NCBI GenBank assembly: GCA_963729165.1
Contig: CAVSMM010000010.1
Span: forward strand, 353,549-417,548
From: JACCZX01 sp963729165
GTDB taxonomy: Bacteria; Pseudomonadota; Gammaproteobacteria; Burkholderiales; Burkholderiaceae_F
Direction of reading: 5' to 3'
DNA length: 64,000 bases
Shown: piece after piece, positions 35,442 to 45,026 of the stretch
Position numbering within the stretch: position 1 is the stretch's first letter
Layout of the letters: each line of letters begins with the position of its first letter
The notes under the pieces: model-generated
Told to the model about the DNA's origin: nothing
Databases searched by the model: none
The model's input: the letters and a program-made list of their open reading frames with translations, nothing else
Position numbers and translations under genes: made by a program

Positions 35442-37205
35442 ATGGGTTCCGTTTGCGCGGCGTCGAATCTCGCAGGATTCTTTCGCGCCGCATCGCTCGC
35501 CAACTTGGAAGAAAAGCGGATGATCACAGTGCACGGAGCCGACCGTCCGGTGCTGCTCTGCTGGCACGAGGGTCAGGTATTCGCGCTCGACAATCGTTGC
35601 CCTCATATGGGATTCCCGCTAAGTAAAGGCAGCCTGGACTCCGGTTTACTTACCTGCCCCTGGCATCACGCCCGCTTCGATTTGCGCAGCGGGTGCACTT
35701 TCGATCTGTGGGCGGACGATACACCGGTTTTCAAAGTGTGTGTCGAAGGAGATGATATCTGGATCTCCAAGGTGCCAGTCCAGCGTGCTGATGCAGCCTT
35801 CCATTCTGCACGTTTGCGTCGGGGCCTGGAGGAAAACATCGGGCTGGTCCAGGCCAAGAGCATTGTTGCGTTGCTCGCGGAGAGGGAGGGGGCGAAAGGT
35901 GTGATTAGGGAGATCGCCAAATTCGGTGCGCGAAATCATCGAGTGTGGGGAGACGGGATGACCATGTTGAGCCTGGTGGCTCGGCTGGGTCCTTGCCTTG
36001 GCGAGACCACGCTGGTTTACGCTTTGGCTGCCGCGGCGCGCAGGGTCGCAGGAAACTGTGCGGGACAGCCGATGCGACACTCTCCAGGACCTCTCCATGG
36101 AGAAGGATACGACGAGGAGCGCTTGCGCGAATGGATGTTTCACTGGGCGAAGGTCCGCCACGATGAGGCTGCGGAGCGGACGTTGCTCACGGCTGTAGGC
36201 TCGGGCCTCACGAGAGAAAGACTCAACCGCATGATCTTCGAGCCCATCCAGGAGCGGATCTATGCCGACAAGGGACACGCCCTCGATTTGTCCAATAAGG
36301 CGTTTGAGTTACTGGAATTTATCGGCTGGGAATACGCAACCGAAGTTCTACCGCTCATTGTGGAACATCTAACACAGTCGCGGTCCGAAGAAGAACAGGG
36401 AACATGGAGGGCGCCAGTCGATCTCGTTGCGCTCATTCACTCAGCCGAGGATGCGCTACACAAGAAGCCGCCAAGGACGGGAAGAGGAACCGTGTGTAAG
36501 ACGGATTTCTATACTCAAATTCTTGGAGAAGACCCTCAGGCGATTCTCGGAGCCGTTGTTGAAGCAATGTATCACGGTGTTCCGCCGGTCGAGGTCGCAC
36601 GACATTTGGCACTCGCGGCCGCGTGGCGCTTGGCGCGTTTCCCGGAGTCCAACGATCTCGAAGATTGGTTCGCGCCGATGCACACTTTTTCGTTCTGCAA
36701 TGCGCTTCATCGGGTGCTGGCACGGGGGGAAGCAGGGGCGGAACTGGTCCGCGGACTCTTTCATGCAGCCATGTCGATCTACGTAGATCGTTTTCTCAAT
36801 ATCCCTCGCGCTCAACTGCCGAGCGAGCAGCCATTGGAGAACCTGCCGAGTGGGGCTGACGAATTGCGGGAGACGCTCCTCTCTGCTCTCAACCAGCGGA
36901 AGGAATGGTCCGAAGTGCCACGTCTCGCGCTCCGCTATTTGCGCCTGGGCCATCCAGAGGCAAAGTTGATCGATACACTCACTTTCGCGACCGTTCGCGA
37001 GGATCTGGACTTCCATAGTCTGCAGGTTCTCGAAGCTGGCTTGACCCAGGCAGCGGAATGGCCGCCGGCCAGCGCCGAGCGCGAACTGCTCTATGCAGCA
37101 ATCTGCCGGCACTTGGCTGCTCATTGCCCGACACGACGCAGCTCCAGCCAATCGGTGGCGGTCGCCCTGCGCCTACAGAAAGGGGAAGAGGTTTACGCTG
37201 AGTAG
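35442..37205 (+). CDS. Rieske [2Fe-2S] domain fused to a long C-terminal domain of unknown family
   Basis: The first 110 residues are a Rieske ferredoxin domain with DNRCPHMGFPLSKGSLDSGL and TCPWHHARFDLRSGC, the CxH...CxxH cluster ligands. They are followed by about 470 residues of mainly helical sequence rich in His and Glu (EVLPLIVEHLTQSRSEEEQG, HLALAAAWRLARFPESND, MHTFSFCNALHRVLARGEAG). The second part resembles questin-oxidase-like or heme-oxygenase-like proteins only loosely; I cannot assign it. ATG 35442 (MGSVCAASNLAGFFRAAS) is taken as the start because the Rieske fold begins there. At 587 residues it is the longest uninterrupted gene of the accessory region and one of two large plus-strand genes. 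Confidence 0.8.
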   Translation: MGSVCAASNLAGFFRAASLANLEEKRMITVHGADRPVLLCWHEGQVFALDNRCPHMGFPLSKGSLDSGLLTCPWHHARFDLRSGCTFDLWADDTPVFKVCVEGDDIWISKVPVQRADAAFHSARLRRGLEENIGLVQAKSIVALLAEREGAKGVIREIAKFGARNHRVWGDGMTMLSLVARLGPCLGETTLVYALAAAARRVAGNCAGQPMRHSPGPLHGEGYDEERLREWMFHWAKVRHDEAAERTLLTAVGSGLTRERLNRMIFEPIQERIYADKGHALDLSNKAFELLEFIGWEYATEVLPLIVEHLTQSRSEEEQGTWRAPVDLVALIHSAEDALHKKPPRTGRGTVCKTDFYTQILGEDPQAILGAVVEAMYHGVPPVEVARHLALAAAWRLARFPESNDLEDWFAPMHTFSFCNALHRVLARGEAGAELVRGLFHAAMSIYVDRFLNIPRAQLPSEQPLENLPSGADELRETLLSALNQRKEWSEVPRLALRYLRLGHPEAKLIDTLTFATVREDLDFHSLQVLEAGLTQAAEWPPASAERELLYAAICRHLAAHCPTRRSSSQSVAVALRLQKGEEVYAE

Positions 37206-37335
37206 GGCGTAGCAGAGAAGCTGATCTGCCCGCGGAGGAGGGAGTCCATCTCGCCAATCCTGTCAGTGAGCAGGTATCAAGGCCGGGTGCGCACCCGTCG
37301 ATGCGGCATCGTGGCGCAACCCGTATGGCTCGCTG

Positions 37336-38327
37336 CTAGGCCGTTTGGAGGACAAGCTTGCCAAGATAGTGCTCATCAAGCGCCCGATGCGCTTCGGCGG
37401 CTTGGTCAAGGGGAAAGCTCCGGGCGACATGGACCTCGAACGGCCCGGTTCCCGGCGGCCCCGAAGATTCGATAAGCCGATTGAGTTTCTCGATCGCCTG
37501 CGGATCGGGCATTCCGTCGTAGGCCTTGGCTTCAATTCCAGACGGCGGCTCCGGCGTGGGTTCGACGCCGTTGGGATAGGCGACGCGTCCACCAGGGCGC
37601 ATCGCGCCGAGGGCCTTGTCGGCCGCGGGTCCGCCGGCGGTGATCAGCGCCGCATCAAGTCCGTCGGGCGCGAACTGGCGCGCGGCGGCCGCGATGTCGT
37701 CCTTGCGTCCGTCGACCACCGCGTCGGCACCCAGCCTCTTGACCAGCGCCACGCCGTCGCTGCCGGAAGCGACCGCGAATACCCGGGCGCCCATGCGTTT
37801 GGCGAGCTGCACGGCGAGGTGGCCGATGCCGCCGCTGGCCCCGAAGATCATGACCGATTCAGCGGGCTTGACGGCCAGCGTGTCATCCAGACCACGAAGC
37901 GCGGTCATCGCATCCACGGGCAGAGCGCCCGCCTGCTTGGTCGTCAGCTTGCCGGGGATGCGCGAGACGTCGTCCGCCTTGACGGCAGCGTACTCGGCGT
38001 AGAAGCCGCCCTTTGGATTCACCAAGCTGAAGGCGTAGACGCGGTCGCCTGGTTTGAGTCCCTTGACGTCATCGCCCACAGCCGCGATGGTGCCCGCGCC
38101 ATCGGAGCCAAGCACATAGGGGAACTTCGGCTCGATGCCGAATATCTTGGCGAAGCCGCCCTCGCGCTCGAAAGGGTCCCATTGACCCACGCCGCCCACT
38201 CGACTTGGATCAGCACCTCGTTGGGGCCGACCTCGGGCACTGGAAGAGTTTGCAGTTTCATCGTCTCAAGACCGCCGAAACGATCGAGCGCGATCGCCTT
38301 CATTGTGCTCTGCGTTGCCTGTTTCAT
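37336..38327 (-). CDS. NADP-dependent quinone oxidoreductase / zinc-free ADH family protein, frameshifted
   Basis: This medium-chain reductase starts MKQATQSTMKAIALDRFGGL; an ATG at 38,303 is an alternative start. After an indel near 38,195 it continues DPFEREGGFAKIFGIEPKFP, YVLGSDGAGTIAAVGDDVKG, the cofactor loop VMIFGASGGIGHLAVQLAKR and ends EAHRALDEHYLGKLVLQTA. No catalytic zinc Cys-His set is visible, so it belongs to the QOR-like subgroup that reduces quinones or enones with NADPH. It is convergent with the Rieske gene. Confidence 0.85.
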
Positions 38328-38635
38328 GGGCGTAATATACCGCGATTCTCGAACGAGATTTCCCGAAAAGTCACCGAGAGCGACGAAAAACCTCGGAGTC
38401 GCCCGCGCTCGTTTCACATGTGGACCGCCTGACGACAGGCCCTTGGCACAAGGGCCTCCACAAGCGTCGAAGGGGGCGCATCGACCAAGCGGCCCGCAAC
38501 GTCGAATTCATGCCAATATATTTCATTTGCACTCTCAATTCTCACTACTTAGCTAGAACTCGACCAATCGACTTTCACAGAAGGCTAGCCCGAAGGCCCT
38601 ACCGATCTACCGCGTGACTTCCTTGTTGAGAACCC
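38328..38635. other. Intergenic stretch, no feature recognised
   Basis: Only short overlapping ORFs of shadow type occur. I see no palindrome, operator-like motif or family match. Base composition falls toward the AT-rich cyclophilin-like gene on its right. Confidence 0.3.
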
Positions 38636-39084
38636 TTATTTACTCAATTCATAAGTAACCGTTACAGTTCCGGAACCGACTGCAGAAGTAAGCCCCTTAG
38701 TATCATTGATACGTCCGAGCCTTGTGTAGCCGTAGGATGTAGAAAATGTCTTATAGAAAAGCACCAGGGTATTAGAACCATAAATCATCAAATCGCCGCT
38801 TTGGATTGTTCCGGGATTGGAGGCGTTTGTCGGCAGCTTGACTGGTAAATCGAAATATTTCTCGTTTCCGTTCAAGTCACTCATCTTGCTGGTCATCGGC
38901 AACATGCCTTTGAATGCGGTTGCCGTAGCATTGTCAGAGAGTGTTGCGGTGAAAGTATCTGGAACCAATCGTAATTCTCATTTGATTGCTCGTTGAATTA
39001 GGGTTATCGGTACGCTTTACCAGAAGATGCAAAAGCGGTTAAAAGGGATAATACGGCGGGAATAATTATAAGTGCATGTTTCAT
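38636..39084 (-). CDS. Secreted cyclophilin-like fold protein, copy 1, frameshifted
   Basis: ATG 39084 gives MKHALIIIPAVLSLLTAFAS, a signal peptide. Two indels near 39,020 and 38,965 shift the frame before SNQMRI and DTFTATLSDNATATAFKGML. The domain continues LNGNEKYFDLPVKLPTNASN and SGDLMIYGSNTLVLFYKTFS, a cyclophilin-like barrel (PF18050 type) of unknown activity. The gene is distinctly AT-richer than its neighbours. A copy about 90 percent identical by eye lies at 43,197-43,629. Confidence 0.75.
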
Positions 39085-39263
39085 GGCTTGTAGCTGGCCG
39101 TGTTGACCAACCGACATAGGTCGGCGATACCGACAGAATCCTGAGCCTATTCCGCGAACTTAGATACACCAAGGCAAGGTCCCAATTCTTCCCAACCTTC
39201 TTGGGTCTAATCAGAGACTTCTTCCAGTCGTGTCCGATTACAAGACTCGTTTCTTTCTGCGCG

Positions 39264-40299
39264 TCATGGCTTGACCATGACCTTGATCGCTTCCCGCTGG
39301 TTCATAGCCCGATAGCCATCAGGCACCTGGTCGAGGCCTGCCGTCCGATCGAAGACCCGGCCGGGATTGATCCTACCCTCGAGGACGTCGGGCAAGAAGG
39401 TTCCTGATGTACGCGCGGACGGGCGCGGGATCGCCGCCCACCATGACATTGTTGTAGAAGGCCGGCTCCGATCCAGGGATGGTCTGTTCTTGCGGAACGC
39501 CGACGCGGTCCACGGCGCCACCGGGACGCGCAATGCTGATCGACGTATACATCGATTGATCGGTTCCGACGCACTCAAGAACAGAGTGAACGCCAAAGCC
39601 GTCGGTGAGCTCACGCACGCGCGCAACGGCCTCCTCACCGCGCTCGCTCACGACATCTGTGGCGCCGAATTCTCGAGCGAGAGCGATTCGGTCGGGATGG
39701 CGGCCGAGAATGATGATCTGTTCAGCGCCGAGTCGGCGCGCCGCGATCACGCCACACAAGCCGACGGCGCCATCGCCAACAACGGCCACCTTTTTTCCCG
39801 CCTCAACTCTGGCAATAACCGCGGCATGATGGCCAGTGCCCATTACGTCTGAAAGCGTCAGCAGCGAGGGCATCAGCGCGTCGTCTTTACCTGCTGGTAA
39901 GACGAAGAGCGTTCCATCTGCCAGAGGGATACGCACCGCTTCGGCTTGGGCTCCGGCGGCCTCGGGGGTGCCGAAGAAGCCTCCGTGGATGCACGAAGTG
40001 TGAAGCCCCGCGCGGCAGAACACGCACGTGCCGTCCGAGAAGGCGAACGGCATGATGACAAGATCACCGGCTTTGATGGTGCGGACGTCGCGGCCAACGG
40101 CTTCGACGATGCCGATCGCCTCGTGGCCCATAACACGGCCGGCGTCGCTCTGTGCCATTTCCTGGTAGGGCCACAGATCGCTGCCGCAGATGCAGGCGCG
40201 GGTGACGGTGACGATTGCGTCGGTCGGCTCAAGGATACGAGCATCGGGAACGCTCTCGATACGAACGTCGCCGGCTCCAAACATGACAGTTGCGCGCAT
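39264..40299 (-). CDS. Zinc-dependent alcohol dehydrogenase (threonine-dehydrogenase-like), one frameshift
   Basis: ATG 40299 gives MRATVMFGAGDVRIESVPDA. The catalytic zinc Cys and glycine are in ACICGSDLWPYQ, with GHEAIGIVEAVG. The second cysteine cluster is GTCVFCRAGLHTSC. The NAD fold is KVAVVGDGAVGLCGVIAARR. An indel near 39,400 leads to VFDRTAGLDQVPDGYRAMNQ and the end at 39,264. The same subfamily occurs at 46.4-47.4 kb and as remnants at 35.3, 42.8, 54.2 and 62.6 kb. The substrate is unknown. Confidence 0.88.
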
Positions 40300-40398
40300 G
40301 ATGATTTACTTCCGTTTTGCGGCGGGCTCGACGGAGGCCGCGACGATGATTTTTCCTCGGGTGTTATTGCTCATAGTGACTCATTCATCCTTTGTAGC

Positions 40399-40453
40399 GA
40401 CCGTGTTCCCACGGTCGAGGGGGCTCCCACGGCGGCGGGTAGGCCGCCGCTAC
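40399..40453. repeat. GC-rich palindromic repeat, copy 2
   Basis: GACCGTG-TTCC-CACGGTC at 40,399-40,416 is followed by GGCGGCGGGTAGGCCGCCGC at 40,431-40,450. It matches copy 1 at 23.7 kb in both palindromes and order. It lies between a SDR stop and a zinc ADH start. Confidence 0.65.
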
Positions 40454-40507
40454 GATAACCATGGTCCAGGTTGCACGACTGTCAAAGACCGGCTGGTGAC
40501 GAACATC

Positions 40508-41271
40508 ACTATACCGTTTGACCGCCGTCGACGACCATGGCGTGTCCGATGACGAAGGCGGCCGCATCCGAACACAGCCAGAGAACGGTCGCGGCGATTT
40601 CCTCGGGCTTGCCCATCCTGCCGATTGGTTCCTGCGCAATCACCCGCTGCTCTCCCTCGTGGGTACCTCCGGTGAAGCGATCCATCATCGGGGTGGCGAT
40701 AATGCCGGGACATACGGCGTTGATGCGGATATTCTGCGAGGCGTAATCGAGGGCCGCCGACTTGGTAAGGCCAATGACGCCGTGTTTCGCCGCGCCGTAA
40801 GCGGCTTGGCCTGCAAAGCCTTTGACCCCAGCGCCCGAGAGGTGTTCACGATCGCGCCGCCTCCTTGTTTAAGCATCAGCGGAATCTCGTATTTCATGCA
40901 CAGAAACACGCCGCTGAGGTTGATGTGGATGATGCGGTTCCATTCCTCCTCGGTGATCTCGGAAGTTGCCGTGAGTGGCTGTTCAACACCGGCGTTGTTG
41001 AAGGCGAAGTCGAGCCGCCCAAAGGTTTCGATCGTCCTATCCAGCGCGCTTTCACGTCCTCAGCGCGCGACACGTCGCACCTGACCGCGAGCGCCCGCGC
41101 GCCGAGCTCCTCGATCATGCGGGCGGTCTCCTGGTTGCCCTGTTCCGAAACATCGGCGACGACTACGTTTGCGCCTTCGCGCGCGAATGCCAGCGCCGTC
41201 GCGCGTCCGATGCCGTTCGCTGCCCCGGTGACAAAAGCGACCTTGCCGGCATAAGACGCATTCTTTTTCAT
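40508..41271 (-). CDS. Short-chain dehydrogenase/reductase, frameshifted
   Basis: ATG 41271 gives MKKNASYAGKVAFVTGAANG, with the TGxxxGIG cofactor loop, then LAVRCDVSRAEDV. After indels the frames give FNNAGVEQPLTATSEITEEE and MKYEIPLMLKQGGGAIVNTS, and the end reads MGKPEEIAATVLWLCSDAAA then MVVDGGQTV. The catalytic Tyr-Lys region is also shifted but recognisable around 40,780. At least three indels occur. Given the indel rate in the window it may be functional. A fragment of a sister copy lies at 42.5 kb. Confidence 0.75.
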
Positions 41272-41296
41272 TATCACTTCTTGTTCCTTTTCTTAG

Positions 41297-41600
41297 TTAT
41301 TTAATCAGTTCGATCGTCGCTTCTACCGGGGCGGACGTATTCAAAGCTTCCACGTTACCCTCAATCTTTGCGAGTTTGATTAGCCGGTCCGCATAGGCAG
41401 CATCCTTGTAAAAGATCGCCAAATTTTCCCAGGGACATAGTAAGCGATGTCTCCCACGTCAGGCATATCCTGCCGGCGCTCCTTGGATGGATAAATTCCT
41501 TGGCAGTTCGCGGATCGGGAGATCGCAGCAACGTCAGCCGAGCGCTCAGAGCTTTTCGACAGAAGGCGTTATAAATTGGAAAGCTAGAACGTCGTCTGCA
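41297..41600 (-). pseudogene. Cyclophilin-like protein remnant
   Basis: Corrected across indels the minus strand reads LPRNLSIQGAPAGYMPDVGD, IAYYVPWENLAIFYKDAAYA and KIEGNVEALNTSAPVEATIE, ending LIK with TAA at 41,297. This matches the second half of cyclophilin-like fold proteins (the PxxGDIxYYxPWxNLAIFY pattern). It differs from the two copies at 38.6 and 43.2 kb. The N-terminal half is not clear. It is probably a decayed or heavily miscalled gene between two SDR genes. Confidence 0.55.
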
Positions 41601-41656
41601 CATATGCACTTACTTCTGACCCTTTGACCGCTTCTGTACTTCATAATTGCGCGCCC

Positions 41657-42425
41657 CTACCGGCTGCCCACCGTTTGCCCACCGTCGACGACGAGGGCGT
41701 GCCCAACGACGAAGCTCGCTCCCGCGCTGCACAGCCAAAGCACCACCGACGCGATCTCCTCGGGCTTGCCGACCCGGCCTATCGGCAAAGATTTTGAAAG
41801 GCCTCGAATTCTCTCTCGTCCCTGATTGCTGCGCGGGCAAACGCGGTGTCGATCGTGCCGGGGCAAACCGCGTTCACGCGGATGCCTTTTGCGGCGTATT
41901 CGAGCGCCGCGGCCCGCGTGAGACCGATGACACCGTGCTTCGACGCAGTATAGGACTGAATACCGCGATCGCCCCGGAGGCCCCCGATGGAGGAGCAGTT
42001 AACGATCGCGCCGCTGCCCTGGCCGTCCATCTGACGGAGTTCGTATTTCATGCAGCTCCAGACGCCCTACAGGTTGACGCGGGTTACGCGGTCGAACTCT
42101 TCCAGCGTGCTCTCGGCGGTCGGAGCGTTTTTGGGCATCACGCCGGCATTGTGAAGGCCGCGTCCAGTCGGCCGAACTCGGCGACAGTCCGCTCGAGCAT
42201 CGCTTCGACCTGAGCGTCGTTACTAACGTCGCAAGGGACGGCAAGGGCTCGATGGCCCGCGTTGACCAGCTTCTCGGCGGCTTCCCGCACCGCTTCCTCT
42301 TTGACGTCGGCAAGCGTTACGGATGCACCCGCCTCCGCAAACGCCCGGGCAGTCGCCAACCCCATGCCGGAACTGGCCCCGGTGACGAGCGCAACCTTGT
42401 CGTTGAAGTTGGGGTAGTTGTTCAT
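41657..42425 (-). CDS. Short-chain dehydrogenase/reductase (glucose-dehydrogenase-like), frameshifted
   Basis: ATG 42425 gives MNNYPNFNDKVALVTGASSG and GMGLATARAFAEAGASV. NNAG is disturbed by an indel near 42,155 (AEFGRLDAAF then NAGVMPK). The active-site part is SIGGLRGDRGIQSYTASKHG with Tyr-x3-Lys. An indel near 41,785 leads to IGRVGKPEEIASVVLWLCSA and the end VVDGGQTVGSR. The upstream TTCGTTTG region holds no operator-like motif. A close paralogue lies at 44,046-44,814. Confidence 0.82.
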
Positions 42426-42459
42426 TTTCGTTTGTAGTTCGATATCATCAGCGGAACTC

Positions 42460-42877
42460 ATATCTTATCCACAGAAGCACCTCGATGACATCGACACGGA
42501 TAATGCGTTTCCATTCCTCCTCGGTGATCTCGAGAGTTGCCGTAATGGGATGTTAAGCATCTGCGTTGTTGAGGGCAAAGTCGAGTCGTCGAACGGTTCA
42601 GCGCCTTCTAGCGTAGCCTTCACGTCCTCAGGCGCAGATAGATCGCAACAGACGGCGAGTGCGCGCGCGAGCGCCGTGAGCTCATTCGTGTCGGAAGCTG
42701 GAGGGGTTGGACCCGGAGGGGACTCCTGCGTGCTGGAGAACTATTTCCATGCCCAGCAGCGAGCATGAACCCCGGCGATCCACTCCCAACGGGGTTGCCT
42801 TGATGTCCTCGCTCGATGATCTTCGGATCCTCGCGCTCATCGAAACGCTCGTGGCGCGAACGTAAAGAATAGTTCAT
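42460..42877 (-). pseudogene. Chimeric remnant: ADH N-terminus followed by SDR middle
   Basis: ATG 42877 begins with SRHERFDEREDPKIIE, matching the VRFEERDAPTIIEPTDAI start of the zinc ADH family. Within 200 bases the strand turns into SDR sequence: LAVCCDLSAPEDVKATLEGA, LDFALNNAD and ITATLEITEEEWKRIIRVD, matching the SDR at 40.5-41.3 kb. Both parts lack the rest of their genes. The operator-like block at 43.05 kb precedes it in the position it has before intact genes. Confidence 0.65.
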
Positions 42878-42952
42878 AATTTATTCCTTTTGCGTCGGCA
42901 TCCGTCTACTTGCCATCACCAAGAGGGTCGCCGCTGACAAGATTTGCCTCGG

Positions 42953-43092
42953 CAGCACGGCGGTTCAGGTTCGCGTTTCGATACATTCGATGTCGTCGAG
43001 CGGGGCCCGAAATTGATTCGGATACGTGAATTATTCCTACAAATTCCTCTGTCCCTTCTCGCGCGACCTGCTCAACCTAGCGCATTCTTGCC
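42953..43092 (-). promoter_or_regulatory. Extended operator-like block upstream of an ADH remnant
   Basis: The minus strand has GCAAGAATGCGCTAGG at 43,077-43,092 followed by TGAGCAGG and GCGCGAGAAGGGA. It then leads to a segment ending GAACCTGAACCGCC at 42,960, which is also present downstream of the copy at 54.4 kb. Block order and spacing are the same as before the ADH gene at 47.4 kb. Confidence 0.5.
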
Positions 43093-43196
43093 AGGCCAAC
43101 ATGGGCAAAGTCGCCCGCCTTCGGAACTGCCGGTCGTGAGCGGCCAGACGCAAGCAGCGCTGAGCGGGAAAGTTCGATCGGCAGTCAATCCCTCAT

Positions 43197-43629
43197 TTAC
43201 TCCAGTTCGTAGGTAACCGTCACATTTCCGGAACCAACTGCAGCAGCAAGCCCATTAGTGATCATTGATACGTCCGAGCTTTGTATAACTGTAGGATGTC
43301 GAAAATGTTTTATAGAAGAGCACGAGAGTATTAGAACCATAAATCATCAAATCGCCGCATTGGATTGTTCCGGGATTGGATGCGTTTGTCGGCAGGTTGA
43401 CTGGTAAATCGAAATATTTCTCGTTTCCGTTCAAGTCACTCATCTTGACGGTCATCGGCAACAAGCCTTTGAATGCGGTTGCTGTGGCATTGTCAGAGAG
43501 TGTTGCGGTGAAGGTATTGGAACCAATCTTAATTCTCATTTGGTTGCTCGCTGGATTAGGGTTATCGGGAACTGCAAAACCGGTGAAAATGGATAATACG
43601 AAGAAAATGATTATAAGTGAATGTTTCAT
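43197..43629 (-). CDS. Secreted cyclophilin-like fold protein, copy 2, one frameshift
   Basis: ATG 43629 gives MKHSLIIIFFVLSIFTGFAV, a signal peptide. The domain follows: SNQMRIKIGSNTFTATLSDN, LNGNEKYFDLPVNLPTNASN and GDLMIYGSNTLVLFYKTFST. After an indel near 43,260 the end is TNGLAAAVGSGNVTVTYELE with TAA at 43,197. It is about 90 percent identical by eye to copy 1 at 38.6 kb and equally AT-rich. Cyclophilin-like barrels of this type are widespread and uncharacterised. Confidence 0.8.
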
Positions 43630-43822
43630 GGCATTTGTTTGTACCTAATAAAGGTTGAAGGATCACTTAATAACGAATACGAACGAACATCGTTGATTTG
43701 CTCTGCCTTGATACCTGTATTTGCGGATAAATTTTGTTGTTAGCGCGGTAATCAACAATCTCCTGTGATTGGTGGTATGCCTCATGAGTGACGCATTGTA
43801 ATTACCCGAGTTGCTGATAACG

Positions 43823-44003
43823 CTAAATTGTTAATTGTTGATTGTCCTTCCAGTCCTTTGCGCTGATTTCTTCGAACGCGACCGAAAACCGACTCGTCGC
43901 CGTAATTGAGAACGTCCATCACGGCTTGGGCGATTCCTTCGGCCAGGCGGCTCTTCTACTCTTCCGATTTACCCGGCCAGAGTTTGACGATTACATGTGG
44001 CAT
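43823..44003 (-). pseudogene. Tautomerase (4-OT family) remnant with in-frame TAG
   Basis: ATG 44003 gives MPHVIVKLWPGKSEE, then an in-frame TAG where related proteins usually have Gln, then KSRLAEGIAQAVMDVLNYGD. After an indel near 43,875 comes SVAFEEISAKDWKDNQQ and TAG at 43,823. Pro-2, the catalytic base of the 4-oxalocrotonate tautomerase family, is present. The C-terminal 15-20 residues are missing. It starts 43 bases after the SDR at 44,046, so it was probably co-transcribed with it. Confidence 0.65.
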
Positions 44004-44045
44004 CGCCGACTTGTTTAATTCGTTGATCCCTGATGAGGCCGCGAA

Positions 44046-44814
44046 TCACGGCACCGTCAACCCGCCGTCCACGGTGAGGGCGTGGCCGACCACGTAACTC
44101 GCCCCCGGACTGCAAAGCCACAGCACGACCGACGCGATTTCCTCGGGCCTGCCCGCGCGTCCGATCGGAACGTGCTTCGCCATCTCGGCGTAGGCTTGCT
44201 CATCCCTGTTGACGACGTCGCGGGCGATCTGCGTGTCGATCAGGCCGGGATTCACCGCATTTACGCGGATCCCACGCTTGACGTATTCGAGCGCGGCCGT
44301 CCGCGTCAGGCCGACCACCCCGTGCTTGGCGGCGATGTAGGAAGCGATGCCGGGGTTGCCGGTCAACGCGCCGACCGAGGCGTTGTTGACGATCGCGCCG
44401 CTGCCTTGATGTTCCATCTGCCGCAGTTCGTGCTTCATGCAACTCCACACGCCCCGCAAGTTGATCCCGATCACGCGATCCCAGTCTTCGCGGGTGCTAT
44501 CGGCGATCGGGGCGATCCGGGCCATGACTCCGGCGTTGTTGAACGCGGCGTCGAGTCGGCCGAACTCGGCGACGGTGCGGTCCACCATCGCGGCCACTTG
44601 GGCGTCGTCGCTCACATCGCAACGGACGGCGAGTGCCTTGTGACCGGCGGCGACCAACTTCTCTGCCGCCGCCCTTCACCGCGTCTTCTTTGAAGTCCGC
44701 CAGAACGACGGCCGCGCCTGCCTCCGCGAACGCCTGCGCCGTCGCTAGTCCCATACCTGATGCGGCCCCGGTGACGAGTGCCACTTTGCCGCTGAAGTCC
44801 AAAGGATTGATCAT
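44046..44814 (-). CDS. Short-chain dehydrogenase/reductase (glucose-dehydrogenase-like), one frameshift
   Basis: ATG 44814 gives MINPLDFSGKVALVTGAASG and MGLATAQAFAEAGAAVVLAD. After an indel near 44,675 the long frame gives LAVRCDVSDDAQVAAMVDRT, AAFNNAGVMARIAPI, the active site NASVGALTGNPGIASYIAAK and the end ALTVDGGLTVP. It is a close relative of the SDR at 41.7-42.4 kb. Apart from the one indel it is complete and probably functional. The substrate is unknown. Confidence 0.87.
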
Positions 44815-44849
44815 GACGTAATTTCTCTTTCAGTTGCTCCATTCGTCAC

Positions 44850-44975
44850 GCCTTGAGCGAAGCCATGTCGATGACGAAGCGATAGCGGCTGCATCGGGTA
44901 GGCTTTGGGCACCGTGGAGATCAACAGATCGAATTGATTCGCGAGCCGCTTCATTGCGTCAGGTCACTCCACAAA
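44850..44975 (-). pseudogene. Zinc ADH C-terminal remnant with internal deletion
   Basis: The minus strand reads QFDLLISTVPKAYPM and then, almost at once, SRYRFVIDMASLKA and TGA near 44,850. Both segments belong to the YahK-like ADH family (the complete neighbour at 45.0-46.3 kb has ARYRFVIDMEVDNAIPI), but the roughly 70 residues between them are missing. It is a deleted copy directly downstream of the complete gene. Confidence 0.6.
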
Positions 44976-45026
44976 ATAGCTCATTGTTACGAGACAAAGC
45001 CGACTTACTTGAAGGTCCTGATCGTC

